A stretch of 64,000 bases of DNA from Cryptomeria japonica (lineage: Eukaryota > Streptophyta > Pinopsida > Cupressales > Cupressaceae), in assembly GCF_030272615.1 (NCBI RefSeq), contig NC_081410.1, forward strand, positions 190,979,619 to 191,043,618, read 5' to 3'. The notes under the pieces are model-generated. The model had not been told where the DNA came from, did not search any database, and saw only the letters and a list, made by a program, of their open reading frames with translations. Positions 44,301 through 55,524 of the stretch are shown one piece after another; the first letter of the stretch is position 1, and each line of letters starts with the position of its first letter. Both the position numbers and the translations under genes were made by a program.

Positions 44301-47244
44301 CCTCACGATTGCTGGGAATGATAGTCTCAGTATGTGATCTCAAGTTATTACAATATATGAATGGATTTGGATCACCATTGACCGTTACCTCGACTCCATT
44401 GTGAGGGAACTTTATGCATTGATGGTATGTTGATGGGACTGCCCTCATTTCATGAATCCACGGACGTCCTAGCAATATGTTATACGTGAGATCTAGATCT
44501 AGGACTTGACAAACCACATCCTTTGTGACTGGCCCTATTCTTAGTGGTAAGGTGACCGTGCCCTTGGACGAGCGCTCTTCATCATCATAAGCCTTAATGG
44601 TGATTTGGTTTGTAGAATTCACAGCTTTGTCAGAATATCCCAATTGTCTGATGGTGCTCAATGTACAAATATTAAGACTTGCTCCTCCATCTATCAACAC
44701 TCTCTTTATTCGATGTTTATGTATGAAGGCTTCAACATGTAGAGGTGCATTATGTGGCTGACTTATGGAGGCGTCATCGGCTTCTGTGAATGTGAGGGAG
44801 TGTGGAACGGATAGGTATCCCACCATGGCTTGAAACTGGTCCACGTTCAGATCAGTAGGGACGGCAGTATCTCTCAAGATTTTGTCAAGGATAGCTTTAT
44901 GTGCAGGAGATATACGTAAGAGCTCAAGAATAGAGATGAGTGCAGGTGTCTTCCCTAGTTGTTCTACAAGGTCGTACTCAGGCTTGGTTGATGAAAGATT
45001 GGTATTCTTAGTGGAGGCACCTGGCAATGTAATCTTACCTCGACGGGTTGTAACATGACATTTAGAGGTAGATTCGGATGAAGATCCCACACCTTTTAGG
45101 ACAATCTTGGGTCTCTGAGAAGGATTCTCAGGATTTTTGTTTTTGATAGTAATGGTAGAGATATGATTGTCCATTGAGATGTGATTTATAGTAGAATCAT
45201 AATTGTACGGTGCTCTAGTGTAATTGGCTTGATCATCTGTGACTTTGCCTTTTCCTTTGTCATGTTTTGGGAATGGTTCCTTAAACACCTCATGCTCTTG
45301 ATTAGATGAATGTCCCTCAATCTCTATATCTCCTCTGTCAATGAGATCTTGCACAATGTTTTTCAATCGATGGCAATTACCTGTCTTGTGACCCTTGCTC
45401 TTATGAAACTCACAATACTCATCATCATTCCACCAATTTGGTTTTACCTTTGGTTCATAAGGAGGAAAATCTGGAACTGTAATTACTTTGTTTGCTACAA
45501 GCTTTTTGAATACTGATTCAAGTGGTTCCCCCAATGGAGTGTACTTCCTTCGAGGTTTAGAAGTTGTTTGGTTGTTCACCTGATTGTTGGTAGAACTTGA
45601 TCCAGAAAAGACGAATTTTGGTCTCACTATATTAGCATCAACAACACCATCATTAACTGTATTCTTGTTCTTGTTCCAAAATTTTGGTTTGTCCTTTCCT
45701 TTGAAGTCCTCTTTGTTTTCTTTGAATAGTTTGATAACTCCTTGTTCAATTAAGACCTTTTCTGTTGCTAGGCCCTTTTCAATGACATCCTTGAATGTAG
45801 ACAAACAAGCTTTTCTGAGATCATATCCAATAGCCTTATTAACGTTTTGTGTAAACATCTCCACCATTTGTTTCTGCGGGATTTCACAAGAGCATCTGCT
45901 AGCTAAGTTTCTCCATCTCTGTAAAAATGTTACGAAAGATTCTCCTTCCTTTTGTTTAGTATTGCACCAGGTAGTAACTAAGACATTTGTTTCAATGTTG
46001 TAAGAGAAATGCTGAATGAATGCCTCTTCTAAGTCGCCCCATGACTTAATACCAGGAGGTAATTGAGAAAACCATTCCATAGCTTGATCTCCTAAGCTCT
46101 GTGGGAACAACCTCATTAAGTATGTTTCTTCTGCTGCTACCTCAATGCAAGCTGTGAAGAATTGTCTTATGTGTGCCTTGGGGTCTCCTCTCCCTCTATA
46201 TTTGTCGAATTTTGGTGTCACAAAGTGTGGAGGAAATGGAGGCATTGGAATGCTCTTATCGAAGGGATAAGGGCATATATCTCTCATAGTGTATGTAGGT
46301 TTTGATGTACTCATGTCCTCCACTTTCTTTTGTAGATCTCTAATTTGTTGTTCCAAATTATTCTTGGGAGGAGATTGTTTTCTTGTAGCATACCCCATGT
46401 TTGAAACACCCATTTGAGGAGGAGCTTGTTGCATATATGGATGATACTGATCGTAGACATGTCCATATGGAGGTCTATATTGTTGCGACATGTATGGAGC
46501 ACTTGGCATAACTTCTTGTTGGGGAACCCCATATCTATTTTGTGTGTATAAACCATATTCAATAGGCCTTTCATTTTCCATTGTGTTGCCCCCAATTTTG
46601 ACATGAGGTCTCCTTGTGTCAAAATTTTGAGGATGTCCTTGAGTATCCACTTGTTTTGATTGATTCATACCTTGAGCATGTGATTGAGCATAAGGCCTCC
46701 ATGATGGTCCTTGAGTGTAAGTATCATATGTTTGAGCTTGTGTATGTGGGATTGCTGGCTTTTGAAGCAAAGCTGATGGTGACTCCGACATCATATTATT
46801 CGGTCCTCTATTTCCTCCACTATTTGGTCTCCTTTGATCCATGTTGGGTTGAGTTTGTTGTGAGGGTCGACTTTCCATAAGTTGAGATAAGTCAAAATCA
46901 TGCGGTATTTTAGCTCCACTATGTGCCATCATGTTTAGAAAGTATTGTCGATCTCTCCTCATTATCTCTTCAACCAATCTATTGAATTGAGGATTCATTA
47001 TGGACTCTTCTATGTCTGCTGATAGTATTGAAGAGTTGTCCACTGTGTCATTGTGTGTAGCATTGTTGTTTATAGTGTTTGCGCTTTCCACATTTGGATT
47101 GTGTCTATAAACATTCATGTCTGGTAATGTAGTGTGCTCAGGATTGTAGAATAGATCATTGTCATACTCATAAGAACTCATGTTTACAGATTCTTGAGCT
47201 TCTTTAGCTATTCTCCTAGATTTTTGAAGGCGGGTTTCAACCAT
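44263..47244 (-). CDS. T2 Gag-protease
   Basis: 993 codons from ATG 47242-47244 (MVETRLQKSRR). An Asn/Gln/Pro-rich N-terminus, Gag domain (IEVAAEETYLMRLFPQSLG, WFSQLPPGIKSW), knuckle CEFHKSKGHKTGNC (45373-45414, residues 611-624) and aspartic protease with LIDGGAS (Asp at residue 852) and ILLGRPWIHEMRA. The last 15 codons are out of register with T1: a single-base deletion in the stretch coding NREA(L)PSSAY (about 44295-44300) moves the ribosome out of the pol frame. Gag and pol were therefore one frame before this lesion. Confidence 0.95.
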   Translation of the reverse strand: MVETRLQKSRRIAKEAQESVNMSSYEYDNDLFYNPEHTTLPDMNVYRHNPNVESANTINNNATHNDTVDNSSILSADIEESIMNPQFNRLVEEIMRRDRQYFLNMMAHSGAKIPHDFDLSQLMESRPSQQTQPNMDQRRPNSGGNRGPNNMMSESPSALLQKPAIPHTQAQTYDTYTQGPSWRPYAQSHAQGMNQSKQVDTQGHPQNFDTRRPHVKIGGNTMENERPIEYGLYTQNRYGVPQQEVMPSAPYMSQQYRPPYGHVYDQYHPYMQQAPPQMGVSNMGYATRKQSPPKNNLEQQIRDLQKKVEDMSTSKPTYTMRDICPYPFDKSIPMPPFPPHFVTPKFDKYRGRGDPKAHIRQFFTACIEVAAEETYLMRLFPQSLGDQAMEWFSQLPPGIKSWGDLEEAFIQHFSYNIETNVLVTTWCNTKQKEGESFVTFLQRWRNLASRCSCEIPQKQMVEMFTQNVNKAIGYDLRKACLSTFKDVIEKGLATEKVLIEQGVIKLFKENKEDFKGKDKPKFWNKNKNTVNDGVVDANIVRPKFVFSGSSSTNNQVNNQTTSKPRRKYTPLGEPLESVFKKLVANKVITVPDFPPYEPKVKPNWWNDDEYCEFHKSKGHKTGNCHRLKNIVQDLIDRGDIEIEGHSSNQEHEVFKEPFPKHDKGKGKVTDDQANYTRAPYNYDSTINHISMDNHISTITIKNKNPENPSQRPKIVLKGVGSSSESTSKCHVTTRRGKITLPGASTKNTNLSSTKPEYDLVEQLGKTPALISILELLRISPAHKAILDKILRDTAVPTDLNVDQFQAMVGYLSVPHSLTFTEADDASISQPHNAPLHVEAFIHKHRIKRVLIDGGASLNICTLSTIRQLGYSDKAVNSTNQITIKAYDDEERSSKGTVTLPLRIGPVTKDVVCQVLDLDLTYNILLGRPWIHEMRAVPSTYHQCIKFPHNGVEVTVNGDPNPFIYCNNLRSHTETIIPSNREALLLQHILILSH

Positions 47245-47738
47245 GAACTAGGTGTTAGACCAAGATGTGAGAAACTAGATGAAAAATGACGAGAGTATGG
47301 AAGACCAAGAGTTGTATGAAGTGTAAATGAATCTTGGGGTGTACTTGCAATGTCCAAAGTGTAAGACCAAGTATGTAAGTAGTAGAGTAGGTGTGACTTC
47401 TAAAGAGAGGATAGTTTCTCTTGATGAGGTAAGCTGACCTTGACTCTAAGTAAGACCAAATGAGACCCAAAGGTAAGAAACCTTGATGAGGGACCACTTA
47501 GCAAAGTGTAGTTGTATGTAGTGTGTTGAAAGAGTATAGTGAGGACAAGCAAGTGACCTTTTTGACTCAAGTTTAGACAAGCATGAATGTAAAATGAGAT
47601 GTGAAGCAATGATGGACTGTATGAGACCCTAGAACAGGCTGAATGCTAGATGAAACCTGAAGAGACAACCTAAGAAGCTCAAGTATGCCGAAACTGATTT
47701 TCTTTGTTTGCTTGACTGTTAAAGTTTTCAAATCCTGA

Positions 47739-47892
47739 CACAGACGCCTCTGTATACTTCACAGACGCGATTCCTAGACACAGACGCCTCTCTGTTTGAC
47801 ACAGACGCTGATAAAAACACAAACGCTATTCTGTACTTCACAGACGCGCTTATCTGACGCAGACGCGGTTTGAACAGACACAGACGCGTTTC
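47739..47892. repeat. CACAGACGC array, gag-proximal (T2)
   Basis: About nine units, collinear with 4171-4325 with a few substitutions. Confidence 0.85.
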
Positions 47893-48156
47893 TGTAACCT
47901 TAGTGCAATTTTTCCTATCTGTGAAGTTTTTTTGTGACCAAATCTGATTTTTCGACTGTTTTTCGTGACAAGAGGACACAATGTTGATGACTCAATGTTT
48001 GCAAACTGTTTAGACTCCAAAAGTGTGTTGTTTGATGTAAAAAGTTTTTGCATACACTTGAAGACACAAAAGACACAATGTTTTGCTGTTTTGTTTTGAA
48101 TGTTTGAGTGTTTAGCATAAGACAAGCACAAATCTTAGGGCTGGCCAAGACAATAG

Positions 48157-48501
48157 TTGTTGATCCCACATAGGGTTTTACCCCCGAGGCTACGCTATTC
48201 AGAGCGGATACTTAGATGCTTGACCTCACTGGCTCCACCCTCGGCACTCACTTCTCGGGTCAGCCAAGCATCAGTCCCCATGAAAACTCCCCATGGCGAA
48301 CTTTGTATCTCTACTAAGAACCGTATGTGTGTGGGCCGCTACCAGAGGTCCGACCTCCTGCCTCAACAACTAGAAGGATTTGGGCATCTAAAACAAAGAG
48401 GTTCTAGTAAGGGCATCCGCTCGTGTGGCCATACATGCGGCACTTTCAGCTCTGTAAATACAGAAGGCTCCCAGCCGGTAGGGGTTACGCCCTACAAATG
48501 A
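48157..48501 (+). other. Conserved 114-codon antisense frame in the leader core
   Basis: Open on the plus strand from ATG to stop in both T1 (4602-4946) and T2, with two substitutions in 345 bases, both changing an amino acid (Gln/Arg, Ala/Ser). No recognisable domain. Both changes being non-synonymous argues against protein selection and for a structured RNA or simple recent exchange. Confidence 0.35.
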
Positions 48502-49084
48502 TCAAATAAATTTGATCAAACGGGTTTATGGGGAGACATAGTGTCGGTATGAACTAATCAGCACACGTTATTCATAGTTTTCACCATGAATACATTTGAT
48601 TATAGTGGTTCGGATGAGGTGGGTTTTCCTCGCTACCACTTGGGTCGTTCTCTTCTCACTAGTAGTCCTAATGACCACACGGGAAGACATGCCCTCTAAA
48701 GATTAAACAAAAAGAGCCTATTGCTCAAGACACAAAAGACAATGATTCAATTTTAGTGCACCAATTGAAGTGTTTGCTAAGCTATGAAAAACAAGGCACA
48801 CAATCAAAATTACAAAACCCTAACTAAGGCCCTGCAACAAAATTGTTAGTAGTTTCAAATGATAACCCCTTCCTGCAAGCACACAAGTTAGGTAAATTTT
48901 AGAAAACCCAAAAAGACTTTGTGACAAGGGGCCTTCAACAAAAACGTTTTTGCCTCCAAAGCAAGCTGCACAAACCAGGTTAGCTAGATCTGCAAGGGTT
49001 AGCCGAAAATAAACCAGATCTGAAACCCTAAGTACAAAATCCGAAAACCCGAATCTCAGAAAAATTGAAATTGCAAAACAGAAA

Positions 49085-49350
49085 GCACAGACGCTGCTAT
49101 ACCAGACATAGACGCGTCTGTATGACACAGACGTGGTTCTGTTATGCACAGACGCGCTCAGAGATCACAGATGCTGTTAAATGATGCAGACGCGATCTGA
49201 TGCAGCGCAGACGCGGTTCGGAATCACAGACGCACCTTTCGGAAACCTGCAAAATAAAAACTGACAGAAACACAGACGCGATTCTCGCTATCGCAAACGC
49301 TTCTGAAACACAAAAACGCGATCCGAACACTCGCAGACGCGGAAAAACCT
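49085..49350. repeat. CACAGACGCG array, LTR-proximal (T2)
   Basis: About a dozen units. Unit-level differences from T1 (5538-5797) are more frequent than in the core. Confidence 0.85.
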
Positions 49351-49431
49351 AAAATATCGTCGAAATTTTCCGATCTGCAACTTCAAAAATGCAAAATTTG
49401 CAACAAAATTGTTAAATGCAAAGGGACAAGA

Positions 49432-49452
49432 GTCCCACCGGGCGTGCCAAAA
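49432..49452 (-). other. Primer binding site of T2
   Basis: Minus strand TGGCACGCCCGGTGGGAC after three A/T bases from the LTR end. Identical to the T1 site. Confidence 0.78.
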
Positions 49453-50245
49453 TGTGTATGGTGAAAATGGATAACAATAACAACAATATTGAAAGGCTAA
49501 ATGAATCCAACCACTAAACCCTAGCCTAACAGATCCACCATAACTTATGAAGATAACCTAAGACAATGCATCCACCATAACTTATGAAGATAACCTAAGA
49601 CAATGCAAAATAACTCAAAATCACAAAGATTATACCATCACATGTCCAATAGGGTTTTGATCTCCATTCTTCCTATCTCCATTGATCTTGCTTGATATAT
49701 TTGCTCTCAGATTTTTATATGCACAAGAGCTCAACAAAGAACGGAATGTGGTTGTAAGTGGAATTGTAGTGTAGCCAAGTACTCCAAAATCAGTCATTAG
49801 TCATTAGGGTTTGACAATGAAGAAAGCATCTCCTTAAATAGAAGACACAATGAGAAATGGAGGGTTAAGATTGAGAGGTGTAAAAAGAGAGGTCGGCTAG
49901 GATTAGAGGGTCGGTAAAAGAAATACCAAAACAATGAAAGAGGTAGGTAGTGTAGAAATTAAGAGATGAATGACATGTGTCATGTGTAGAAAAAGATAAT
50001 GAATTAATTAAATAAATAAAGATTTATTTAATTAATAGAAGAAGTAGGAAAATTAAATAAATAAAATATTTATTTAATTTAGGAAAGGGATAATTTAAAT
50101 AAATAAATGTATTTATTTAAATGAGAAATAAGGCTAGAAGAGGATAAATGAATTAGATTTATTTAATTAACAGAAGAATTAGGCTTAGATAATTAAATAA
50201 ATAAAATATTTATTTAATTAGACATGACAATTTTGGGTGTCTACA
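49453..50245 (-). repeat. 5' LTR of T2
   Basis: 793 bp, TG...CA, flanked on the right by GTTAG (50246-50250). Confidence 0.97.
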
Positions 50246-50250
50246 GTTAG
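50246..50250. repeat. Target duplication GTTAG, right copy (T2)
   Basis: Matches 34063-34067. The flanking text continues the unidentified gene copy 2. Confidence 0.95.
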
Positions 50251-50565
50251 CTTACCTAAATTTGTCATCCAAGGATTGTAGAGCGACATCTCCTTGCTCC
50301 TTCTCAAATAGTGGAACATAAACAGTTCACGTCCCCTTACCTTGGTCCAAACATCTCCGACCTCTCTGTACTTGTCTTCTAATTGGTCTCTCCCTGGCAG
50401 GTGCTGCTTTGACCTTCTGGATTTTGGGCCAGGTGCCTGCATTTGGTCTATCATGTCTTGGTTTAACTTCTTGATTGGAGGTGCCTATTCAATTTTTCCT
50501 TTCTTCGCCTTAGAGTCAGGGCTCTTGGTCGCCCTCTTCTTTCCCGTTGAACTCGAAGCTTCCAT
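50251..50565 (-). pseudogene. Unidentified gene, copy 2, 5' portion
   Basis: ATG at 50563-50565 opens MEASSSTGKKRATKSP, a Ser/Lys-rich start. A TAG at 50485-50487 is the first lesion. The frame then reads GPKSRRSKQHLPGRDQLED and YNPWMTNLGKLT up to the T2 junction. The next codons are at 34062 and below. Short Ser-rich starts like this also open ORF2 of elements B and C, but I cannot show homology. Confidence 0.65.
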
Positions 50566-51039
50566 TTCTACAATTACAATCCTCTGCTCTATTTTTCAAA
50601 GGCACAATGTGTTCTATTTGTGTATTCTTCTTTCACCAACGCAGTATTTAGACAAGGCAATTTCTAGTTCCGCCGTATTCTTTTGCAATAATGGACTTCT
50701 CATAAAATTTGCCTCGTGTGAACCATAGATGCATCTATTGTAAGTATTAAATAGAAGACTTTTAAAAATTTTGGTTTTCAATTCTGATATGACAACGACT
50801 CATCAACATATGTCTCCCCAATGAATATTTCCCTTTTGGTGCTCTCTAAACAACCCTTTATTTGCTTTGACATCTTACTTTCTCTTATCGAGATACCCTA
50901 AGCCGATGACTCCTTTTCCTCCTGATCTGTATATCTCAAACTGATATTCTCATCGGGCGTCAAGTGAGCTCATTTAGTGTTATCATGATAGGTATTGTTT
51001 CCCTGATGGGCTTCACCATCGACATAGATCTTCTTGATG
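50566..51039. other. Upstream region of the unidentified gene
   Basis: No frame recognised. On the minus strand CTAAATACTGCG near 50645 could be a TATA box about 80 bases before the ATG at 50565. The rest leads into the 219-bp repeat array. Confidence 0.35.
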
Positions 51040-52135
51040 CAACTGGCTTCATCGCCATGAGTCTTCCCGATAGTGTCTTCACTCTGCTCAATCAGTCTGC
51101 TCTTTCATTGGGTATCGAGGTAACCCGAAATGAAACATATCGATAAGAAAAGTCTTCCCAATTGAGTATGTTCCATCGATATATGTTTCACCGATGATTT
51201 CTTCGGGCGTCGGGGTGGCTCAAAGTAACACATACCAATCACTTTGGCTATATCGTGCAACCGATTTCATTGCCATGAGTCTTCCCGATAGTGTCTTCGC
51301 TATGCTCAATCAGTCTGCTCCTTCATCAGGTATCAGGGTAATCCGAAATGAAACATACCGATAAGCAAAGTCTTCCCGATAGAGTATGTTCCATCGGTAT
51401 ATGTTTCACCGATGATTTCTTCGAGCATCAGGGTGGCTCAAAGTAACACATACCGATCGCTTTGGCTATACCGATGCAACCAAATTCATCACCATGAGTC
51501 TTCCCGATATTGTCTTTGCTCCGCTCAATTAGTCTACTCCTTCATCGAGTATTGGGGTAATCCGAAGTGAAACATACTGATAAACAAAGTCTTCCCGATA
51601 GAGTATGTTCCATCGGTATATGTTTCACTGATGATTTGTTCGAGCGTTGAGGTGGCTCAAAGTAACACATACCGATCACTTTGGCTATACCAATGCAACC
51701 AACTTCATCACCATGAGTCTTCCTGATAGTGTCTTTGCTCCGCTCAATCAGTCTGCTCCTTCATCGAGTATCGGGGTAATCTGAAATGAAACATACTGAT
51801 AAGAAAAGTCTTCTTGATAGAGTATGTTGCATCGGTATATGTTTCACCGATGATTTCTTTGGGTGTCGGGGTGGCTCAAAGTAACACATACCGATCACTT
51901 TGGCTATACCAATGCAACCAACTTCATCGCCATGAGTCTTCCCGATAGTGTCTTTGCTCCGCTCAATCAGTCTGCTCCTTCATCGAGTATCGAGGTAATC
52001 TGAAATGAAACACACCGATAAGCAAAGTCTTCTCGATAGAGTACGTTCCATCGGTATATGTTTCACCGATGATTTCTTCGAGCATCAAGGTGGCTCAAAG
52101 TAACACATATCGATCACTTTGGCTATACCGATGGA
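51040..52135. repeat. 219-bp tandem repeat, five copies
   Basis: The marker CAAAGTAACACATA recurs at 51221, 51439, 51658, 51877 and 52096, a period of 218-219 bases. Units contain CATGAGTCTTCCCGATA, TCGGTATATGTTTCACCGATG and GGGTGGCTCAAAG. Copies differ by a few percent. Many CCGAT/ATCGG words give short inverted repeats within a unit. Confidence 0.93.
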
Positions 52136-52376
52136 CTCTTCTTTTCACCACTCTTATTGGTATAAGTCTTACCGATACCCTCATTGGCTATTGGAAACAT
52201 AATTCTCTGCTGCTACCTCTAGTGTTTACTATGTCGATGGGTCATATCGGTATAGTTTTTGTCGATGCATCAATTCTCCTCAACTTTGCTCCTTGATTGG
52301 TATAACTTCTGTCGATGAGTACAACTCTGACTTGCTACACTCTCTCATCGGTATATGGTATCTCGATGCCTCCTCA
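52136..52376. other. ATCGGTAT-rich spacer
   Basis: Continues the CCGAT/ATCGGTATA style of the tandem repeat without its period, and joins directly to a clathrin exon at about 52377. No gene. Confidence 0.5.
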
Positions 52377-52899
52377 CCTCAATCAGGTGATCGTGAACTT
52401 GCAGAGGAATTGCTGGTGTATTTTGTGGAACAGGTATACAATTGGTAAGACATATAGTTGGTTGTTCTCTCTCATAGGGTAAAGTATATTTTGAATTTTC
52501 ATTTTAGATTGGGGCATTGAAATGGGGCTTACTTTTGCAATTTGGAACTGCAGGGAAAGAAAGAATGCTTTGCTTCATGCTTGTTCATATGCTATGACTT
52601 GATCAAACCAGATATGGCTTTGGAACTTTCCTGGATAAATAATATGATTGACTTTGTGTTTCCATACCTACTTCGTGTTCTTGATATACTCTGATGATTC
52701 TGTGAATATTTTAAGTTTCTCTTTAATAAACATTTTAAATCTTCTGCATAATTAAATAGCTAATATTCAAAAAAAATCTTTTTCAAAGTTCATCCGAGAA
52801 TACACGACAAAAGTTGATGAGCTTGTTAAGGACAAGTTAGAGGTTGTCCAAGAAGAGAAATCCAAAGAGAAAGAAGAGAAAGATCTTGTTGCTCAACAT
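52377..52899 (+). pseudogene. Clathrin heavy chain last exons, unit 1
   Basis: Exon A (partial, [16 protein letters not shown], to 52433) then GTATAC. Exon B 52554-52674 ([31 protein letters not shown]), its donor changed to CGTGTTC. Exon C 52789-52899 ([19 protein letters not shown], a lysine/glutamate helix). These are the clathrin heavy chain proximal leg and trimerisation region. Exon sequence is close to plant clathrin and introns are retained, so this was captured as genomic DNA, not as a processed copy. Confidence 0.9.
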
Positions 52900-53121
52900 G
52901 TATACATTTTGCTCAATTGAGCCTCAAGGAGCACTTATTCTACTCTATTGACGGTTTTTAAAAATTCAAATAAATATGTGCCTATTTTGTTTACAGAATA
53001 TATCATTTTAAGAGCATGATTAAGGAAATTATAGAAATTAGTATTTTTAAGAGCATAATTAAGGAAATTATAGAAAAAAACCCCTTTTTTAGAAAATTAT
53101 AGAAAAATTATGTGCTAACAT

Positions 53122-53293
53122 ATTGCACTGTCTAAAAAGGATAATCTTTACAAGGATGCAATGGAAACTAGTTCTCAATTGGGTGATCGTGAACTTGGAG
53201 AGGAATTGCTGGTGTATTTTGTGGAACAAGTTAGAGGTTGTCCAAGAAGAGAAATCCAAGGAGAAATAAGAGAAAGATCTTGTTGCTCAACAG
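53122..53293 (+). pseudogene. Clathrin heavy chain unit 2, exon A fused to exon C
   Basis: Exon A ([16 protein letters not shown]) runs straight into the second half of exon C (QVRGCPRRE in the shifted frame), joined at GTGGAACAAGTTAGAGG. Exon B and both introns are deleted. Ends at CAACAG|GTATGC. Confidence 0.85.
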
Positions 53294-53514
53294 GTATGCA
53301 TTTTGCTTAATTGAGCCTCAAGGAGCACTTATTGTACTCTACTGACAGTTTTTAAAAATTCAAATAAATATGTGCCAATTTTGTTTACAAAATATAGCAT
53401 TTTAAGAGCATAACTAAGGAAATTATAGAAAATAGCATTTTTAAGAGCATAATTAAGGAAATTATAGAAAATAGCATTTTTGAGGAAATTATAGAAAAAT
53501 TATGTGCTAACATA

Positions 53515-54086
53515 TTGCACTGTCTAAAAAGGATAATCTTTACAAGGATGCAATGGAAACTAGTTCTCAATCGGGTGATCATGAACTTGCAGAGGAATTG
53601 CTGGTGTATTTTGTGGACCGGGTATACAATTGGGAAAAGATATAGTTGGTTGTTCTCTCTCACAGGGTAAAGTATATTTTGAATTTCATTTTGGATTGGG
53701 ACATTGAAATGGGGCTTACTTTTGCAATTTGGAACTGTAGGGCAAGAAAGAATGCTTTGCTTCATGCTTATTCATATGCTATGACTTGATTAGACCAGAT
53801 GTGGCTTTGGAACTTTCCTAGATGAATAATATGATCGACTTTGTGTTTCCATACCTACTTCAGGTTCTTGATATACTCTAATGATTCTATGAATATTTTA
53901 AGTTTCTCTTTAATAAACATTTTAAATCTTCTGCACAATTAAATAGCTAATATTCAAAAAAATTCTTTTTCAAAGTTCATTTGAGAATACACGAAAAAAG
54001 TTGATGAGCTTGTTAAGGACAAGTTAGAGGCTATCCAAGAAGAGAAATCCAAGGAGAAAGAAGAGAAAGATCTTGTTGCTCAACAG
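53515..54086 (+). pseudogene. Clathrin heavy chain unit 3, exons A, B, C
   Basis: A to 53620, B 53741-53863 with donor CAG|GTTCTTG, C 53976-54086 (111 bases). Exon B has a TAG in place of the Trp of ELSWMNN. Otherwise this is the most complete set. Acceptor sites (CTGTAG, CAAAG) are still plausible. Confidence 0.9.
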
Positions 54087-54344
54087 GTATGCATTTTGCT
54101 TAATTGAGCCTCAAGGAGCACCTGTTCTACTCTATTGACGATTTTTTAAAATTCAAATAAATTGTACCTATTTTGTTTATAAAATATAGCATTTTAAGAG
54201 CATAATTAAGGAAATTGAAGAAAATAGCATTTTTAAAAGCATAATTAAGGAAATTATAGAAAATAGCATTTTTAAAAGCATAATTAAGGAAATTATAGAA
54301 AAATAGCATTTTTCAGGAAATTATAGAAAAATTATGTGCTAACA

Positions 54345-54919
54345 TATTGCACTGTCTAAAAAGGATAGTCTTTACAAGGATGCAATGGAAACTAGTTCTC
54401 AATCGAGTGATCGTGAACTTGCAAAAGAATTGCTAGTGTATTTTGCGGAACAGGTATACAATTGGTAAAACATATAGTTGGTTGTTCTCTATCATAGGGT
54501 AAAGTATATTTTGAATTTTCATTTTGGATTGGGGCATTGAAATGGGGCTTACTTTTGCAATTTGGAACTGCAGGGCAAGAAAGAATGCTTTGCTTCATGC
54601 TTGTTCATATGCTATGACTTGATCAGACCATATGTGGCTTTGGAACTTTCCTGGATGAATAATATGATTGACTTTGTGTTTCCATACCTACTTCAGGTTC
54701 TTGATATACTTTGATGATTCTGTGAATATTTTAAGTTTCTCTTTAATAAACATTTTAAATCTTCTGCACAATTAAATAGCTAATATTCAAAAAAAATCTT
54801 TTTCAAAGTTCATTCAAGAATACACGATAAAAGTTGATGAGCTTGTTAAGAACAAGTTAGAGGCTATCCAATAAGAGAAATCCAAGGAGAAAGAAGAGAA
54901 AGATCTTGTTGCTCAATAG
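54345..54919 (+). pseudogene. Clathrin heavy chain unit 4, exons A, B, C
   Basis: A to 54453, B 54574-54696, C 54809-54919. Exon C has TAA at about 54871 and its last codon is TAG. Spacing and introns match unit 3, giving a repeat period of about 830 bases. Confidence 0.9.
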
Positions 54920-55132
54920 GTATGCATTTTGCTTAATTGAGCCTCAAGGAGCAGTTGTTCTACTATACTGACATATTTTAAAAATTCAAATAAATATGTG
55001 CCCAATTTGTTTACTAAATATAGCATTTTAAGAGCATAATTAAGGAAATTATAAAAAATAGCATTTTTAAGAGCATAATTAAGGAAATTGTAGAAAATAA
55101 CATTTTTTAGGAAATTGTAGAAAAATTATGTG

Positions 55133-55311
55133 CTAACTTATTGCACTGTCTAAAAAGGATAATCTTTGCAAGGATGCAATGGAAACTAGTTCTCAATCGA
55201 GTGATCATGAACTTGCAAAGGAATTGCTGGAGTATTTTGTGGAACAAGTTAGAGGTTGTCCAAGAAGAGAAATCCAAGGAGAAAGAAGAGAAAGATCTTG
55301 TTGCTCAACAG
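55133..55311 (+). pseudogene. Clathrin heavy chain unit 5, exon A fused to exon C
   Basis: Same A-C fusion as unit 2, joined at GTGGAACAAGTTAGAGG. The shared breakpoint shows that units 2 and 5 descend from one deleted copy. Confidence 0.85.
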
Positions 55312-55524
55312 GTATGCATTTTGCTTAATTGAGCCTCAAGGAGCACTTGTTCTACTCTATTGATGGTTTTTAAAAATTCAAATAAATATGTGCCTATTTT
55401 GTTTACAGAATGTAACATTTCAAGAGCATAATTAAGGAAATTATAGAAAATAGGTTTTTTAAGAGCATAACTAAGGAAATTATAGAAAATAGCATTTTTC
55501 AGGAAATTATAGAAAAATTATGTG

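Larger units (their letters stand above)
47245..49431 (-). other. T2 untranslated leader
   Basis: 2.2 kb between primer site and gag. Same order as T1: gag-proximal tract, CACAGACGC array (47739-47892), conserved core (48135-48870), second array (49085-49350). The plus-strand 114-codon frame at 48157-48501 differs from T1 at two positions. The core is more alike between the elements than gag is. Confidence 0.7.
34068..50245 (-). mobile_element. Complete Tat-lineage Ty3/gypsy element T2 with antisense cargo gene
   Basis: 16,178 bp with two 793-bp LTRs, target duplication GTTAG, primer site next to the right LTR and polypurine tract next to the left one. Minus-strand order is leader, Gag-protease, G-patch, RT, RNase H, second RNase H, integrase. 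The second RNase H after RT and an integrase without a chromodomain mark the Tat clade. Between integrase and the 3' LTR lie 4.9 kb with a plus-strand Plant Mobile Domain gene. The LTRs differ at about five positions by eye (roughly 0.6%), so it is a young insertion. The pol frame nevertheless has three lesions. Confidence 0.97.
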
